In this document: one piece after another, positions 55,681-64,000 of the stretch
Layout: the number at the start of each line of letters is the position of its first letter
How positions within the stretch are numbered: the stretch's first letter is position 1
Assembly: GCA_036500605.1 (NCBI GenBank)
Contig: DASYBU010000005.1
Location: 186,001 to 250,000 of the forward strand
Reading direction: 5' to 3'
DNA length: 64,000 nucleotides
DNA from: JAFALK01 sp036500605
Lineage (GTDB): Bacteria > Pseudomonadota > Gammaproteobacteria > Burkholderiales > Burkholderiaceae_C
Notes under the pieces: model-generated
Seen by the model: only the letters and a program-made list of their open reading frames with translations
Told to the model about the DNA's origin: nothing
Database searches by the model: none
Program-made: the position numbers and the translations under genes

Positions 55681-56922
55681 ATGCACCTGAAGATCAAGCT
55701 CTCCCCCTCCGTCCTGCCTTTGGCGACGCTGCTGACCGCAGTGGCCGCCGCCGTGTTGCTCACCGCCTGCGGTGCCAAGGATGGCGCGGCTGCTCCTGGT
55801 GGCGGCGCTGGTGGCGGCCACATGCCGCCGCCGCCCGCCGTGGGCGTGGTGACCGCCGCCCTGCAGCCGGTGGCTTTGCAGACTGAACTGCCGGGTCGTG
55901 TTGAAGCCGTGCGCGTGGCCGAGGTGCGCGCCCGCGCCAATGGCGTGGTGCTGAAGCGCCTGTTCACCGAAGGCTCCGAGGTGCGCGAAGGCCAGGCCCT
56001 GTTCCAGATCGATCCGGCGCCGTATCAGGCCCAGCTCGACAGCGCCCTGGCCCAACTCGCCAAGGCCCAGGCCAATCTGGCCCAGGCCGCGGCCCAGGCC
56101 GAGCGCAACAAGCCGCTGGTCGATGCCAAGGCCATCAGTCAGCAGGAATACCTGGTCAGCGTCGCAGCCGCCAAGCAGGCCGAGGCCGATGTGGCCGCCG
56201 GCAAGGCAGCGGTCACCGGCGCCAAGCTCAATCTCGACTACGCCCATGTCACCGCACCCATCTCGGGCCGGATCGGCCGTGCGCTGGTGACCGAAGGCGC
56301 GCTGGTCAGCGCGGGTGAGGCCACGCAGCTCGCGCTGATCCAGCAGACCAACAGCGTCTACGTGAACTTCACGCAATCGGCCAATGAAGTGCAGGCGCTG
56401 CGCCAGTCGATGGCCGCCGGCAAGCTCAAGAACAACGACGCTTCGCAAGTCCGCATCGTGCTGGACAACGGCCACGAAACCGCCAAGCCGGGCAAGCTGC
56501 TGTTCACCGATCTCTCGGTCGACCCGACCTCGGGCCAGGTGCAACTGCGCGCCGAAGTGCCCAACAGCGATGGCTCGCTGCTACCCGGCCAGTACGTGCG
56601 CGTGCGCATCTCCCAAGGCGAGGTGCCGTCCGGCATCCTGCTGCCGCAGCAAGCCGTCACGCGTGCCGCCACGGGCGACACCGTGCTGGTCGTCGGCGAC
56701 GACAACAAGCCGATGCCGCGCCCCGTCAAGGTCGGCGCCGCCTGGGGCAACCAGTGGGTCGTGCTCGAAGGCCTGAAGCCCGGCGAGCGCGTGATCGCCG
56801 ACGGCTTCCAGAAGATGTTTGTGCCCGGTGCGCCGGTCACGCCGGTGCCGTTCAACGCATCAGCTGCATCAGCCGCATCGGCGCCTGCCGCCTCGGCCCC
56901 CGCTTCAGCGGCCAGCCGCTGA
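55681..56922 (+). CDS. RND efflux periplasmic adaptor (AcrA/MexA-like), lipoprotein
   Basis: 413-aa membrane fusion protein. Lipobox LLTACG (Cys at residue 23), biotinyl-lipoyl halves (GRVEAVRVAEVRARANGVVL, given here as one 20-residue stretch, and YAHVTAPISGRIGRAL), an alpha-helical hairpin between them (ALAQLAKAQANLAQAAAQAE), and beta-barrel/membrane-proximal domains. ATG at 55681; an upstream TTG at 55657 is possible. The C-terminus is Ala/Ser/Pro-rich (ASAASAASAPAASAPASAAS). First gene of the tripartite efflux operon, 16 bases before the transporter gene. Confidence 0.94.
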   Translation: MHLKIKLSPSVLPLATLLTAVAAAVLLTACGAKDGAAAPGGGAGGGHMPPPPAVGVVTAALQPVALQTELPGRVEAVRVAEVRARANGVVLKRLFTEGSEVREGQALFQIDPAPYQAQLDSALAQLAKAQANLAQAAAQAERNKPLVDAKAISQQEYLVSVAAAKQAEADVAAGKAAVTGAKLNLDYAHVTAPISGRIGRALVTEGALVSAGEATQLALIQQTNSVYVNFTQSANEVQALRQSMAAGKLKNNDASQVRIVLDNGHETAKPGKLLFTDLSVDPTSGQVQLRAEVPNSDGSLLPGQYVRVRISQGEVPSGILLPQQAVTRAATGDTVLVVGDDNKPMPRPVKVGAAWGNQWVVLEGLKPGERVIADGFQKMFVPGAPVTPVPFNASAASAASAPAASAPASAASR

Positions 56923-56938
56923 AAGAAGGAGTTAGTAC

Positions 56939-59900
56939 ATGGCTCGCTTCTTCATTGATCGCCCGATTTTTGCGTGGGTGATCGCGCTTTTCATCCTGGT
57001 TTTCGGCGGGGTGGCCATCAAGGTGCTGCCGGTCGCGCAGTACCCTTCGGTGGCACCGCCTTCGCTGGTCATCAGCACGATCTATCCGGGCGCTTCGGCC
57101 AAGACGCTGGACGAGGCCGTGGTCTCGGTCATCGAGCAGCAGCTCAATGGCTCGCCCGGCCTGGCCTATATGGAGTCGGTCAGCCAGGCCAATGGCACAG
57201 CGGCCATCACGGTCAGCTTCGAGCCGGGCACGAATATCGACCTGGCCCAGGTCGATATCCAGAACCGCCTCTCGCGTGCGACGCCGCGCCTGCCGGCGGC
57301 GGTGACGCAGCAGGGCGTGAACGTCGACAAGTCGCGTTCCAACTTCCTGCTGTTCGTGACGCTTTCGTCCAAGGACGGCAAGCTCGACCCGATCGCGCTC
57401 GGTGACTACGCCTCGCGCAACATCATTCCCGAAATCCAGCGCCTGCCCGGCATCGGCCAGGCGCAGCTGTTCGGTACCGAACGCGCGATGCGCATCTGGC
57501 TGGACCCCGCCAAGCTGCAGGGTTATGGCCTGAGCCCGACCGACGTCAACAACGCCATCCGCACGCAGAACGCGCTGGTGCCGGCCGGCGTGATGGGCGA
57601 CCTGCCCAATCTGTCGAGCCAGACCATGTCGGCCACGCTCGTGGTTTCCGGCCAGTTGGCCAGCACAGAGCAGTTCGGCAACATCGTGCTGCGGGCCAAC
57701 ACCAACGGCTCGACCGTGCGCCTGAAGGACGTGGCGCGCATCGAGATCGGCGGTCAGGGCTACGGTTCCTACTCGCGCCTGAACGGCCAGCCCTCGACCG
57801 GCATCGGCATCCAGCTTTCGCCCACGGGCAATGCGCTGGCCGCTGCGACGGCGGTCAAGGAACGTATGGAAGAACTGAAGAAGTACTTCCCCGAAGGCGT
57901 GATCTACGAGGTGCCGTACGACTCCTCGAAGTTCGTCAAGATATCGATCCACCAGGTGGTCGAGACGCTGGTCGAAGCCATCATCCTGGTGTTCCTGGTG
58001 CTGCTGCTCTTCCTGCAGAACATCCGCTACACGCTGATCCCGACGCTGGTCGTGCCGGTAGCGCTGCTGGGCACCTTCGGCGCCATGCTGGCGCTCGGTT
58101 ACTCGATCAACGTGCTGACGCTGTTCGGCATGGTGCTCGCCATCGGTATCCTGGTGGACGATGCGATCGTGGTGGTCGAGAACGTCGAGCGCATCATGAG
58201 CGAGGAGGGCCTCTCGCCGCGCGAGGCCACCAAGAAGGCGATGAGCCAGATCTCGGGCGCCATCATCGGCATCACCGTGGTGCTGGTCTCGGTGTTCGTG
58301 CCGATGGCCTTCTTCTCGGGCTCGGTCGGCAATATCTACAAGCAGTTCTCGCTGTCGATGGTGGCTTCGATGCTGCTGTCGGCCACGATGGCGCTGTCGC
58401 TGACGCCGGCGCTGTGTGCCACGCTGCTGAAGCCGGTCGAGGCGGGCCACCATCATGAGAAGCGCGGCTTCTTCGGCTGGTTCAACCGCGGCTTCTCGCG
58501 CACCGCCAAGGGCTATGAAGGCTGGGTCGCCAAGCTGCTCAAGCGCAGCGGCCGCATGCTGATCGCCTATGCGGCCGTGATCGCCGTGGTGGGCTTCGTG
58601 TATGTGCGCATGCCGACCTCCTTCCTGCCCAACGAAGACCAGGGCTACCTGATCGTCAACGTGCAACTGCCCCCGGGCGCCACGACCAACCGCACGGAAG
58701 CGGCGGTCAAGGCGGTCGAGGACTTCATGCGCAAGCAGCCCGAGGTCGAGGCCACCATCGGCGTGATCGGCTTCTCGTTCTCGGGCCAGGGCCAGAATGC
58801 CGCGCTGGTGTTCGTGCCGCTCAAGCCCTGGGAAGAACGCAAGGGCAAGGAGCACAGCGCTTCGGCCCTGGCCGGCCGCGCCTTCGGCGCGATGATGCAG
58901 GTGCGTGATGCCTTCATCTACCCGCTCTCGCCGCCGCCGATCCCTGAATTGGGCACGGCCACCGGCTTCGCCTTGCGCCTGCAAGACCGCGCCGGCCTCG
59001 GCCACGAGGCGCTGCTCAACGCACGCAACCAGTTGATGGGCATGGCCATGCAGAGCAAGATCATCACAGGCATGCGCCCCGATGGTCTGGAAGACGCGCC
59101 GCAGCTGCAGATCGACATCGACCGCGACAAGGCCAATGCGCTGGGCGTGAGCTTCGACGCGATCGCCACCGTGCTCGGCACGCAACTCGGCTCGGCCTAC
59201 GTCAACGACTTCCCGAACGCCGGCCGCATGCAGCGGGTGATCGTGCAGGCCGATGCCAAGGCACGGATGGAGCCGACCGACGTGCTGGCGCTCAATGTAT
59301 CCAACGCCAAGGGCGTGCCGGTGCCGATGTCGGCTTTTGCCTCCACGCATTGGGTCACCGGCCAGATGCAGGCCACGCGCTACAACGGCTACCCGGCGAT
59401 GCGCCTGGCCGGCGACGCGGGTCCGGGCTATGCCACCGGCGACGCGATGCAGGAGCTGGAGAAGATGATGGCCAAGCTGCCGCCGGGCATCGGTTACGAA
59501 TGGACCGGCCTGTCGCGCGAAGAAAAGCTCTCGGGCTCGCAAGCCACGGTGCTGCTGGCGTTCTCGCTGCTGGCCGTGTTCCTGTGCCTCTCGGCGCTGT
59601 ACGAGAGCTGGTCGATCCCGTTCTCGGTGCTGCTGGTCGTGCCGCTCGGTATTCTCGGCGCTGTGCTGGGCAGTTACTTCCACGGCATGCCCAATGACGT
59701 GTACTTCAAGGTCGGCCTGATCACCATCATCGGCTTGTCCGCCAAGAACGCGATCCTGATCATCGAGTTTGCCAAGGACCTGCAATGCCAGGGCAAGGGG
59801 CTGGTCGAATCGATCCTGGAGGCCTGCCATCTGCGCTTCCGACCGATCATCATGACCTCGGTCGCCTTCATCCTGGGCGTGATGCCGCTGTACTTTGCCA

Positions 59901-60103
59901 AGGGCGCGGGCGCTGCGAGCCAGAAGGCCATCGGCACCGGCGTGATGTTCGGCATGATCACCGCGACCTTGCTGGCCGTGCTGTTCGTGCCGGTCTTCTT
60001 CTTTGTGGTGCGACGCATCTTCAAGGGCAGCGAGCGTCAACGCATGCTGGCCGCGCATGAATTCGACAAACCCGCCGCTCCCGGCGCGGGAGAGCACGTA
60101 TGA
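56939..60103 (+). CDS. RND multidrug efflux transporter (AcrB/MexB-like, HAE1 family)
   Basis: 1054-aa inner-membrane proton/drug antiporter. It starts MARFFIDRPIFAWVIALFI, has twelve membrane helices and two large periplasmic loops; the proton-relay aspartates lie in GILVDDAIVVVENVER (helix 4), and a lysine/Thr relay occurs near helices 10-11. Length and sequence match HAE1 pumps that export hydrophobic and amphiphilic drugs. A good AGGAG ribosome site is 7 bases from the ATG. ATGA overlap with the outer-membrane factor gene. Regulated by the adjacent AcrR-like protein. Confidence 0.96.
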   Translation: MARFFIDRPIFAWVIALFILVFGGVAIKVLPVAQYPSVAPPSLVISTIYPGASAKTLDEAVVSVIEQQLNGSPGLAYMESVSQANGTAAITVSFEPGTNIDLAQVDIQNRLSRATPRLPAAVTQQGVNVDKSRSNFLLFVTLSSKDGKLDPIALGDYASRNIIPEIQRLPGIGQAQLFGTERAMRIWLDPAKLQGYGLSPTDVNNAIRTQNALVPAGVMGDLPNLSSQTMSATLVVSGQLASTEQFGNIVLRANTNGSTVRLKDVARIEIGGQGYGSYSRLNGQPSTGIGIQLSPTGNALAAATAVKERMEELKKYFPEGVIYEVPYDSSKFVKISIHQVVETLVEAIILVFLVLLLFLQNIRYTLIPTLVVPVALLGTFGAMLALGYSINVLTLFGMVLAIGILVDDAIVVVENVERIMSEEGLSPREATKKAMSQISGAIIGITVVLVSVFVPMAFFSGSVGNIYKQFSLSMVASMLLSATMALSLTPALCATLLKPVEAGHHHEKRGFFGWFNRGFSRTAKGYEGWVAKLLKRSGRMLIAYAAVIAVVGFVYVRMPTSFLPNEDQGYLIVNVQLPPGATTNRTEAAVKAVEDFMRKQPEVEATIGVIGFSFSGQGQNAALVFVPLKPWEERKGKEHSASALAGRAFGAMMQVRDAFIYPLSPPPIPELGTATGFALRLQDRAGLGHEALLNARNQLMGMAMQSKIITGMRPDGLEDAPQLQIDIDRDKANALGVSFDAIATVLGTQLGSAYVNDFPNAGRMQRVIVQADAKARMEPTDVLALNVSNAKGVPVPMSAFASTHWVTGQMQATRYNGYPAMRLAGDAGPGYATGDAMQELEKMMAKLPPGIGYEWTGLSREEKLSGSQATVLLAFSLLAVFLCLSALYESWSIPFSVLLVVPLGILGAVLGSYFHGMPNDVYFKVGLITIIGLSAKNAILIIEFAKDLQCQGKGLVESILEACHLRFRPIIMTSVAFILGVMPLYFAKGAGAASQKAIGTGVMFGMITATLLAVLFVPVFFFVVRRIFKGSERQRMLAAHEFDKPAAPGAGEHV

Positions 60104-61461
60104 AAATGAAGTTAGCAATTCTGGCCGCTGCGCTGACCCTGGCCGGCTGCGTGAACCTCGCGCCCGACCATCAGCGCCCCGCGCTGGCCGTGCCTGACCA
60201 ATGGCCGAGCGCGGCACTTGAAGCGGGCGAGCGCCTGAACTGGCCGCAGTTCTACGCCGGTGATGCGCGCCTCGTGGCGCTGATCAATATCGCGCTGAAG
60301 AACAACCGCGACCTGCGCGTGGCCGTGCTCAATGCCGAGCAGGCGCGTGCGCAGGCCCGTGTCAGCGATGCCAACCGCTGGCCCACGGTCGGCGCCGCCT
60401 TCATCCGCAACCGCGACAACATTCCCGAGTCCACTTCGGTGCCTTACGAAGCCGGCTTGCAGGTCAACGCTTATGAGCTCGACCTGCTCGGCCGACTTCG
60501 CAACCTGAGCGATTCGGCCACGGCCAAATACCTGGCCAGCGTCGAAGGCACGCGTGCCGCGCAGATCACCTTGGTGGCGGGCGTGGCCTCGAGCTATCTG
60601 GCCCTCCAGGCCGATACCGAGATGGAAGCATTGGCGCAATCGACGCTGACCGCGCGTCAGGACGGCGAAGCGCTGCAACGTCGCAAGTTTGATCTGGGTG
60701 CCGCTTCGGCCCTGGACATGGCCACATCCGAATCGGCGAGCGCCGCCGCGCGTGTCGCTCTGGCTCAGGCCAAGCGTCAGCGTGCGCAGGATGAGAGCGC
60801 CCTGGCTCTGCTGCTCGGCCAGCCTCTGCCCAACGATCTGGTGGCGCCGAAAGCGCTCGCCGATATCGCCTTGCCCGACGTGCCGGCCGGCCTGCCCTCG
60901 CAGGTGCTGCTCAGTCGCCCCGACGTGCTGCAGGCTGAAGAACAGCTGTCCGCCGCCGAGGCCAATATCGGCGCGGCGCGTGCGGCTTTCTTCCCGGCGA
61001 TCACCTTGACCGGCACGTTAGGCACGGCCAGCAGCCAGCTCTCGCAGCTGTTCAAGAACACGATCTGGACCTTCGCCGCCCAAGCGGCCATGCCGATCTT
61101 TGACGCGGGCCGCAACCGCGCCAATCTGGACTCCGCCAAGGCCGCGCAAGGCATCGCGGTGGCGCAGTACGAGAAGGCGGTTCAGACCGCGTTCAAGGAA
61201 GTGGCCGACACACTCGCCGGCCGCGCGACGTTCGGCGATCAGCTTGACGGTCAGACGCAAGCCGCACGGGCCGCGAACGACACGCTTCGACTGGTCGATC
61301 TGCGCTATCGCAACGGCGCTGCGAGCCAGCTTGAACTGCTGACCGCGCAGACCAATGCCTTCGCTGCTAACCAGGCACTTGTGCAGACTCGCTTGGCGGC
61401 GCTGCTCAACAGCGTGCAGCTTTACAAGGCTCTCGGCGGGGGCGTTGCAAGCAAGGCTTGA
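60100..61461 (+). CDS. RND efflux outer-membrane factor (OprM/NodT family), lipoprotein
   Basis: 453-aa outer-membrane channel. Lipoprotein signal with LTLAGC (Cys at residue 17), then two repeats of the TolC-like fold: RDLRVAVLNAEQARAQARVS and SRPDVLQAEEQLSAAEANIG, with the AYELDLLGRLRNLSD block typical of OprM/NodT. Overlaps the transporter gene by 4 bases and completes the tripartite pump. The final gap of 105 bases to the DinB gene contains a GC-rich double hairpin. Confidence 0.95.
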   Translation: MKMKLAILAAALTLAGCVNLAPDHQRPALAVPDQWPSAALEAGERLNWPQFYAGDARLVALINIALKNNRDLRVAVLNAEQARAQARVSDANRWPTVGAAFIRNRDNIPESTSVPYEAGLQVNAYELDLLGRLRNLSDSATAKYLASVEGTRAAQITLVAGVASSYLALQADTEMEALAQSTLTARQDGEALQRRKFDLGAASALDMATSESASAAARVALAQAKRQRAQDESALALLLGQPLPNDLVAPKALADIALPDVPAGLPSQVLLSRPDVLQAEEQLSAAEANIGAARAAFFPAITLTGTLGTASSQLSQLFKNTIWTFAAQAAMPIFDAGRNRANLDSAKAAQGIAVAQYEKAVQTAFKEVADTLAGRATFGDQLDGQTQAARAANDTLRLVDLRYRNGAASQLELLTAQTNAFAANQALVQTRLAALLNSVQLYKALGGGVASKA

Positions 61462-61516
61462 AGCGAAGCGCTAAGCTCTCGGGATGAAATATCGCCCCCA
61501 CGCAAACTTCGTTTAC

Positions 61517-61565
61517 TGCCCCCCGAGGGGGCGCTCAGTGCCCTACGGGCGGCCGGGCGGGCACT
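61517..61565. repeat. GC-rich double hairpin, possible dispersed intergenic repeat
   Basis: A stem GCCCCC / GGGGGC near 61518-61532 is followed by a second stem AGTGCCC (61537-61543) / GGGCACT (61559-61565). The motif CCCCCCGAGGGGGC with a following GGGCGGCC block resembles, from memory, an abundant Burkholderiales intergenic element. The second stem ends 1 base before the ATG of the DinB gene and hides any ribosome site. It may also terminate the efflux operon. Confidence 0.6.
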
Positions 61566-61566
61566 G

Positions 61567-62076
61567 ATGAGCGCTTCCACCTTGCTTCAATCGCTGTTCC
61601 AGTACAAGACCTGGTCCAACGAGAAACTGTTTGCCGAGCTCGGCAAGCTTGATCCGCAGACGCAACAGGCCGAAAGCCACGCTGCGCTGCGCATCCTCAA
61701 TCACATCTACGTCGTTGACCGCATCTTTGCCGGGCATCTGAGCGGCAAGCCGCATGGCTACACGGCCACCAACACGACCGAGACACCGACGCTGGACGAG
61801 CTGCAAACTGCGGTGAGCGCCTCGGACGCCTGGTATCTCGATCATGTGCGCGGCCTCTCGGCCGAGGCGCTGGCCGAGGACCTCGAATTCACCTTCACCG
61901 ATGGCGCCGCGGGCCGCATGTCGCGCGAGGAAATCCTCGCCCATGTGATCACGCATGGCGGCTATCACCGCGGCGCGGTCGGCCGCATCATGGCGCAGAT
62001 CCAGGCACCGCCGCCGCGCGATACCTTCACGGTGTACCTGCACCAGGCCGAGCCGGAACGCCGCGAGCGCGCCTGA
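61567..62076 (+). CDS. DinB family protein
   Basis: 169-aa four-helix-bundle protein of the DinB/YfiT-like superfamily. Metal-binding histidines are visible in ILNHIYVVDRIF and HVITHGGYHRGAVGR, the usual three-His arrangement. N-terminal LFQYKTWSNEKLF is typical. Members include thiol-dependent transferases; the substrate is unknown. The ATG directly follows a GC-rich hairpin and has no visible Shine-Dalgarno sequence. The serine hydrolase gene starts 13 bases after its stop, so they may be co-transcribed. Confidence 0.88.
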   Translation: MSASTLLQSLFQYKTWSNEKLFAELGKLDPQTQQAESHAALRILNHIYVVDRIFAGHLSGKPHGYTATNTTETPTLDELQTAVSASDAWYLDHVRGLSAEALAEDLEFTFTDGAAGRMSREEILAHVITHGGYHRGAVGRIMAQIQAPPPRDTFTVYLHQAEPERRERA

Positions 62077-62089
62077 ACGAGAGCAAGCG

Positions 62090-63331
62090 ATGAGGGCCTG
62101 GGTGCCGCTGCTCCTGCTGGCCACAAGCTCGCTGAGCAACGCTGCCCCTGACGAAGACAAGCTCGGCCGCGCCCAGGGCTATCCGATCGGGACGGCCGCC
62201 AACTGGTTCAACGACGAGTCGGTCCGCGTCGGCTCCTTCACCCACCAGGCCGAGATTCCCGGCGTGCAGGGCGGCAGCGTGCGCACGCTGGCGCCGAGTG
62301 CCCGGCCCATGCCTCTGACACGCGCGGCGCGCACGCCGGCCTACCGCTGGAATATCGATGCCTTGCGCAGCCTGACGGTGGACGACTACCTGGCGCGCCA
62401 GCGCATCATGGGCCTCATCGTGATCAAGGACGGCGTGGTGCAACTCGAGCGCTACCAGTACGCGCGCACGGCGGCCAATCACTTCGTTTCGCAATCGATG
62501 GCCAAGTCGCTCGTCTCGCTGGCGGTGGGCATGGCGCTCCAGGAAGGGCGTTTGCGCTCGCTGGACGACCATGCGCAGCGCTATGACGCGGCGCTGGACG
62601 GCACGCTCTACGGCGCGACTTCGCTGCGGGATCTGCTGCGCATGGCCTCGGGCGCGCGCTTCGAGGAGCGCTACGACGGCCGCGACGATCTGGAGCGTTT
62701 CAGCAAGCTCGTCGCGCAGGACGGTGCGGAGGCCGCTGCGCGAGATGTGGTCGAACGCGTGAACCCGCCTGGTCAGCACTTCAACTACGCCAGCGCCGAG
62801 ACGCTGATGCTGGCCGCCGCGGTCAGCAACGCGGTGGGCATGAGCTTGTCCGACTATCTGCAAGCGCGCCTTTGGCAGCCGATGGGCGCCGAGAGCCCGG
62901 CCTATTGGCGTACCGACCGCACGGGCCTGGAGCTGGCGAGCGGCAACTTCAACGCCACGCTGCGCGACTACGCGCGGCTGGGCTGTCTGCTCGCCAACGA
63001 TGGTTTGCGGCCCGACACCGGCCAGCAGGTGATCCCGCGCGACTATCTGCTGGAGGCGACCGACTACACCCGCCAACCGCCGTCGTTCGCTCCGCGGACG
63101 GCCACGCGCTATTTCGGCTACGGCTACCAGTTCTGGCTCTACCCGGGCCGGGTGCGTCGGTTTGCGCTGTTAGGCGTCTACGGCCAGATGATCGTGGTCG
63201 ATCCCGGCCTCAAGCTCGTGATGGTGCAGACGGCGGCGAACGCCACGGCCAAGACCGAGCAGACGACGCTGGCGCGAGAAGCCGATGCCTTCTGGCGCGG
63301 ACTCGTGGACTATTACGGCGGCCGCTGGTAG
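62090..63331 (+). CDS. Exported serine hydrolase of the beta-lactamase/esterase class C-like family
   Basis: 413-aa protein with a signal peptide (VPLLLLATSSLSNA) and a penicillin-recognising-enzyme fold. The SxxK motif is S136-M-A-K139 in FVSQSMAKSLVSLAVG, the YxN-like motif is Y233-A-S (FNYASAETLM), and the GRxDLLRMASG block (DLLRMASGARFEERYDG) is typical for the family of esterases/6-aminohexanoate hydrolase-like and class C-like enzymes. True beta-lactamase activity is not implied. ATG at 62090 gives the signal peptide; the longer open frame runs back inside the DinB gene. The convergent neighbour begins 2 bases after its stop. Confidence 0.9.
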   Translation: MRAWVPLLLLATSSLSNAAPDEDKLGRAQGYPIGTAANWFNDESVRVGSFTHQAEIPGVQGGSVRTLAPSARPMPLTRAARTPAYRWNIDALRSLTVDDYLARQRIMGLIVIKDGVVQLERYQYARTAANHFVSQSMAKSLVSLAVGMALQEGRLRSLDDHAQRYDAALDGTLYGATSLRDLLRMASGARFEERYDGRDDLERFSKLVAQDGAEAAARDVVERVNPPGQHFNYASAETLMLAAAVSNAVGMSLSDYLQARLWQPMGAESPAYWRTDRTGLELASGNFNATLRDYARLGCLLANDGLRPDTGQQVIPRDYLLEATDYTRQPPSFAPRTATRYFGYGYQFWLYPGRVRRFALLGVYGQMIVVDPGLKLVMVQTAANATAKTEQTTLAREADAFWRGLVDYYGGRW

Positions 63332-63332
63332 T

Positions 63333-63863
63333 TCAAAAGGGATCGAAGGTGATGCCCTGTGTCTGCAAGCGCTTGAGCACCAGGTCCTTCCACCGGCCCT
63401 CGGGTGTCCAGACCTTGGACACCGCTTCCCAGGCCACATTCGGATCGACGTGCTCGTTCAGCGTGCGATAGAGGAAGGTCAGCGTCGACGCGCGCATATT
63501 GACCTGGCAATGCACGAACACCTTCTTGCCGCGCAGGCCCTTGAGCAGGCCCGCGAAGCTTTCGTAGTCGGCATCGGCAGGGCTGTCGAACTTGATCGGC
63601 AGATTGGCCCAGATCAGGCCCTGTCGGCCCACGATCAGCGGCTCGTCGCGTACCGCGTCGCTCACGGTGGGCGGCGCCAGATAGATGACCGCTTCATAGC
63701 CCTGGTCGTGCAGCGTGGCCAGCCACGCGGCCGAGGGCTGGCCTGCCGTGGTCAGCTTGGCGTCGATAACGATCAGGTTCGGCGGAGCCGCGGCCGGGGC
63801 GGCGAGAGCCGTGGAACTGATGAAGGCGAGGGCGGCGAAAGCGGCAGGAAGACGGTGGCGCAT
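63333..63863 (-). CDS. Exported cysteine-phosphatase-like protein (DUF442-type)
   Basis: 176-aa protein: signal peptide (LPAAFAALAFISSTALA), then a small phosphatase-like fold with LTTAGQPSAAWLATLHDQGYEAVIYLAPP (quoted in part) and the P-loop VFVHCQVNMRAS, in which C119 and R124 are four residues apart (CX4R; classical PTPs have CX5R). The TAGQPS segment and CX4R spacing fit the DUF442/beta-lactamase-hydrolase-like phosphatase group. ATG at 63863; a GTG at 63872 is the alternative. The upstream gene's stop lies within 6 bases, so translation is coupled. Substrate unknown. Confidence 0.82.
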   Translation of the reverse strand: MRHRLPAAFAALAFISSTALAAPAAAPPNLIVIDAKLTTAGQPSAAWLATLHDQGYEAVIYLAPPTVSDAVRDEPLIVGRQGLIWANLPIKFDSPADADYESFAGLLKGLRGKKVFVHCQVNMRASTLTFLYRTLNEHVDPNVAWEAVSKVWTPEGRWKDLVLKRLQTQGITFDPF

Positions 63864-63868
63864 CGGTC

Positions 63869-64000
63869 TCACATCTGTCGAAAAAGATGAGCATAGCTCT
63901 CAGCCACGAGCAGCACGTCCGTATGTTCCTTGAGCTTGAGCTGCATGCGCCCGCGAAAGTCGCGCGTCACCGCCGCCACCGCCATTGCATTGACCAGTGT
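63869..64000 (-). CDS. 3' end of an unidentified protein-coding gene, cut by the window edge
   Basis: On the minus strand a frame is open from the window edge for 43 codons, ending ...LKEHTDVLLVAESYAHLFRQM and a TGA at 63869-63871. Its stop is 5 bases before the ATG of the phosphatase-like gene, the spacing expected of an operon, and base use is like the neighbours. I do not recognise the family from this C-terminal piece, which looks helical and soluble. Confidence 0.55.
   Translation of the reverse strand, partial: TLVNAMAVAAVTRDFRGRMQLKLKEHTDVLLVAESYAHLFRQM

Noticed and set aside
56852..60217. Open frame of 1121 codons opposite the RND transporter
   Set aside because: Shadow of the transporter gene; His/Arg/Gln-rich low-complexity translation with no motif.
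62090..63331. True beta-lactamase with antibiotic resistance role
   Set aside because: SxxK and Y-A-S are shared by a broad esterase family; the class C landmarks that would show beta-lactamase activity are not evident.

Overview
The window is high-GC DNA that looks chromosomal and comes from a betaproteobacterium, most likely Burkholderiales of the Comamonadaceae/Sphaerotilaceae (Roseateles-Leptothrix-Rubrivivax) kind. This placement is inferred from the gene set: PEP-CTERM proteins, a MerR-type LiuR-like regulator plus a TetR regulator near leucine-degradation genes, a PPi-type phosphofructokinase, YqjD/YqjE-like proteins and a GC-rich intergenic repeat of the kind seen in this group. I see no rRNA, tRNA, insertion sequence, prophage or CRISPR array. 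Coding density is very high and no gap without a gene exceeds about 300 bases.

Layout. (1) 1-7377: a carbohydrate-use block on the + strand (sugar ABC transporter ATPase cut by the window edge, tryptophan-halogenase-family flavoprotein, GH30 glycosidase, SGNH esterase-like protein, GH3 beta-glucosidase with a PA14 insert). (2) 7559-9509: an MBL-fold hydrolase divergent from a LiuR-like MerR regulator, with a 16-bp dyad between them, then a small NTF2-like gene. (3) 9534-15469: a sigma-54 activator/sensor kinase pair divergent from a DUF4166 and TIGR01777 epimerase pair. (4) 15455-19592: a LysR gene and two mirror-image pairs, each a flavodoxin-fold reductase plus a pirin. (5) 19628-21988: CopA copper ATPase and a small HMA protein. 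(6) 21994-24936: two tandem paralogous PEP-CTERM proteins, the second with an apparent frameshift at its start. (7) 24967-37804: a TetR regulator divergent from a long + strand run carrying methylcrotonyl-CoA carboxylase (both subunits), methylglutaconyl-CoA hydratase and HMG-CoA lyase (leucine breakdown), with a vapBC toxin-antitoxin pair and the complete bioA-bioF-bioD-bioB set between them. Biotin is the cofactor of methylcrotonyl-CoA carboxylase, so cofactor supply and cofactor use are genetically linked.

(8) 37810-42808: a CorA-like protein, a small unknown gene, and a BlaI/M56 (BlaR1-like) pair with two abutting operators. (9) 43056-48889: a DUF945 protein, a FecR-OmpA-CHASE2 adenylate cyclase operon and a PPi-type phosphofructokinase. 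(10) 49013-52506: YqjD/YqjE/YqjK-like stress membrane proteins interrupted by a response-regulator c-di-GMP phosphodiesterase. (11) 52427-61461: a YgiQ-type radical SAM protein and an AcrR-regulated RND tripartite efflux operon with an operator very like that of E. coli AcrR. (12) 61567-64000: a DinB-family protein, a serine beta-lactamase-like hydrolase, a cysteine-phosphatase-like exported protein and the 3' end of an unidentified gene.

I found no single obviously new defence or mobile system. The most interesting points are the leucine/biotin/vapBC gene run, the hairpin-forming dispersed repeats that punctuate it, the exact operator-like dyads at 8649, 16377, 27430, 42843 and 55569, the repeat-bearing M56 sensor, and the FecR-OmpA-CHASE2 cyclase set. 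All assignments come from reading the sequence and from recalled family features; no database search was run.
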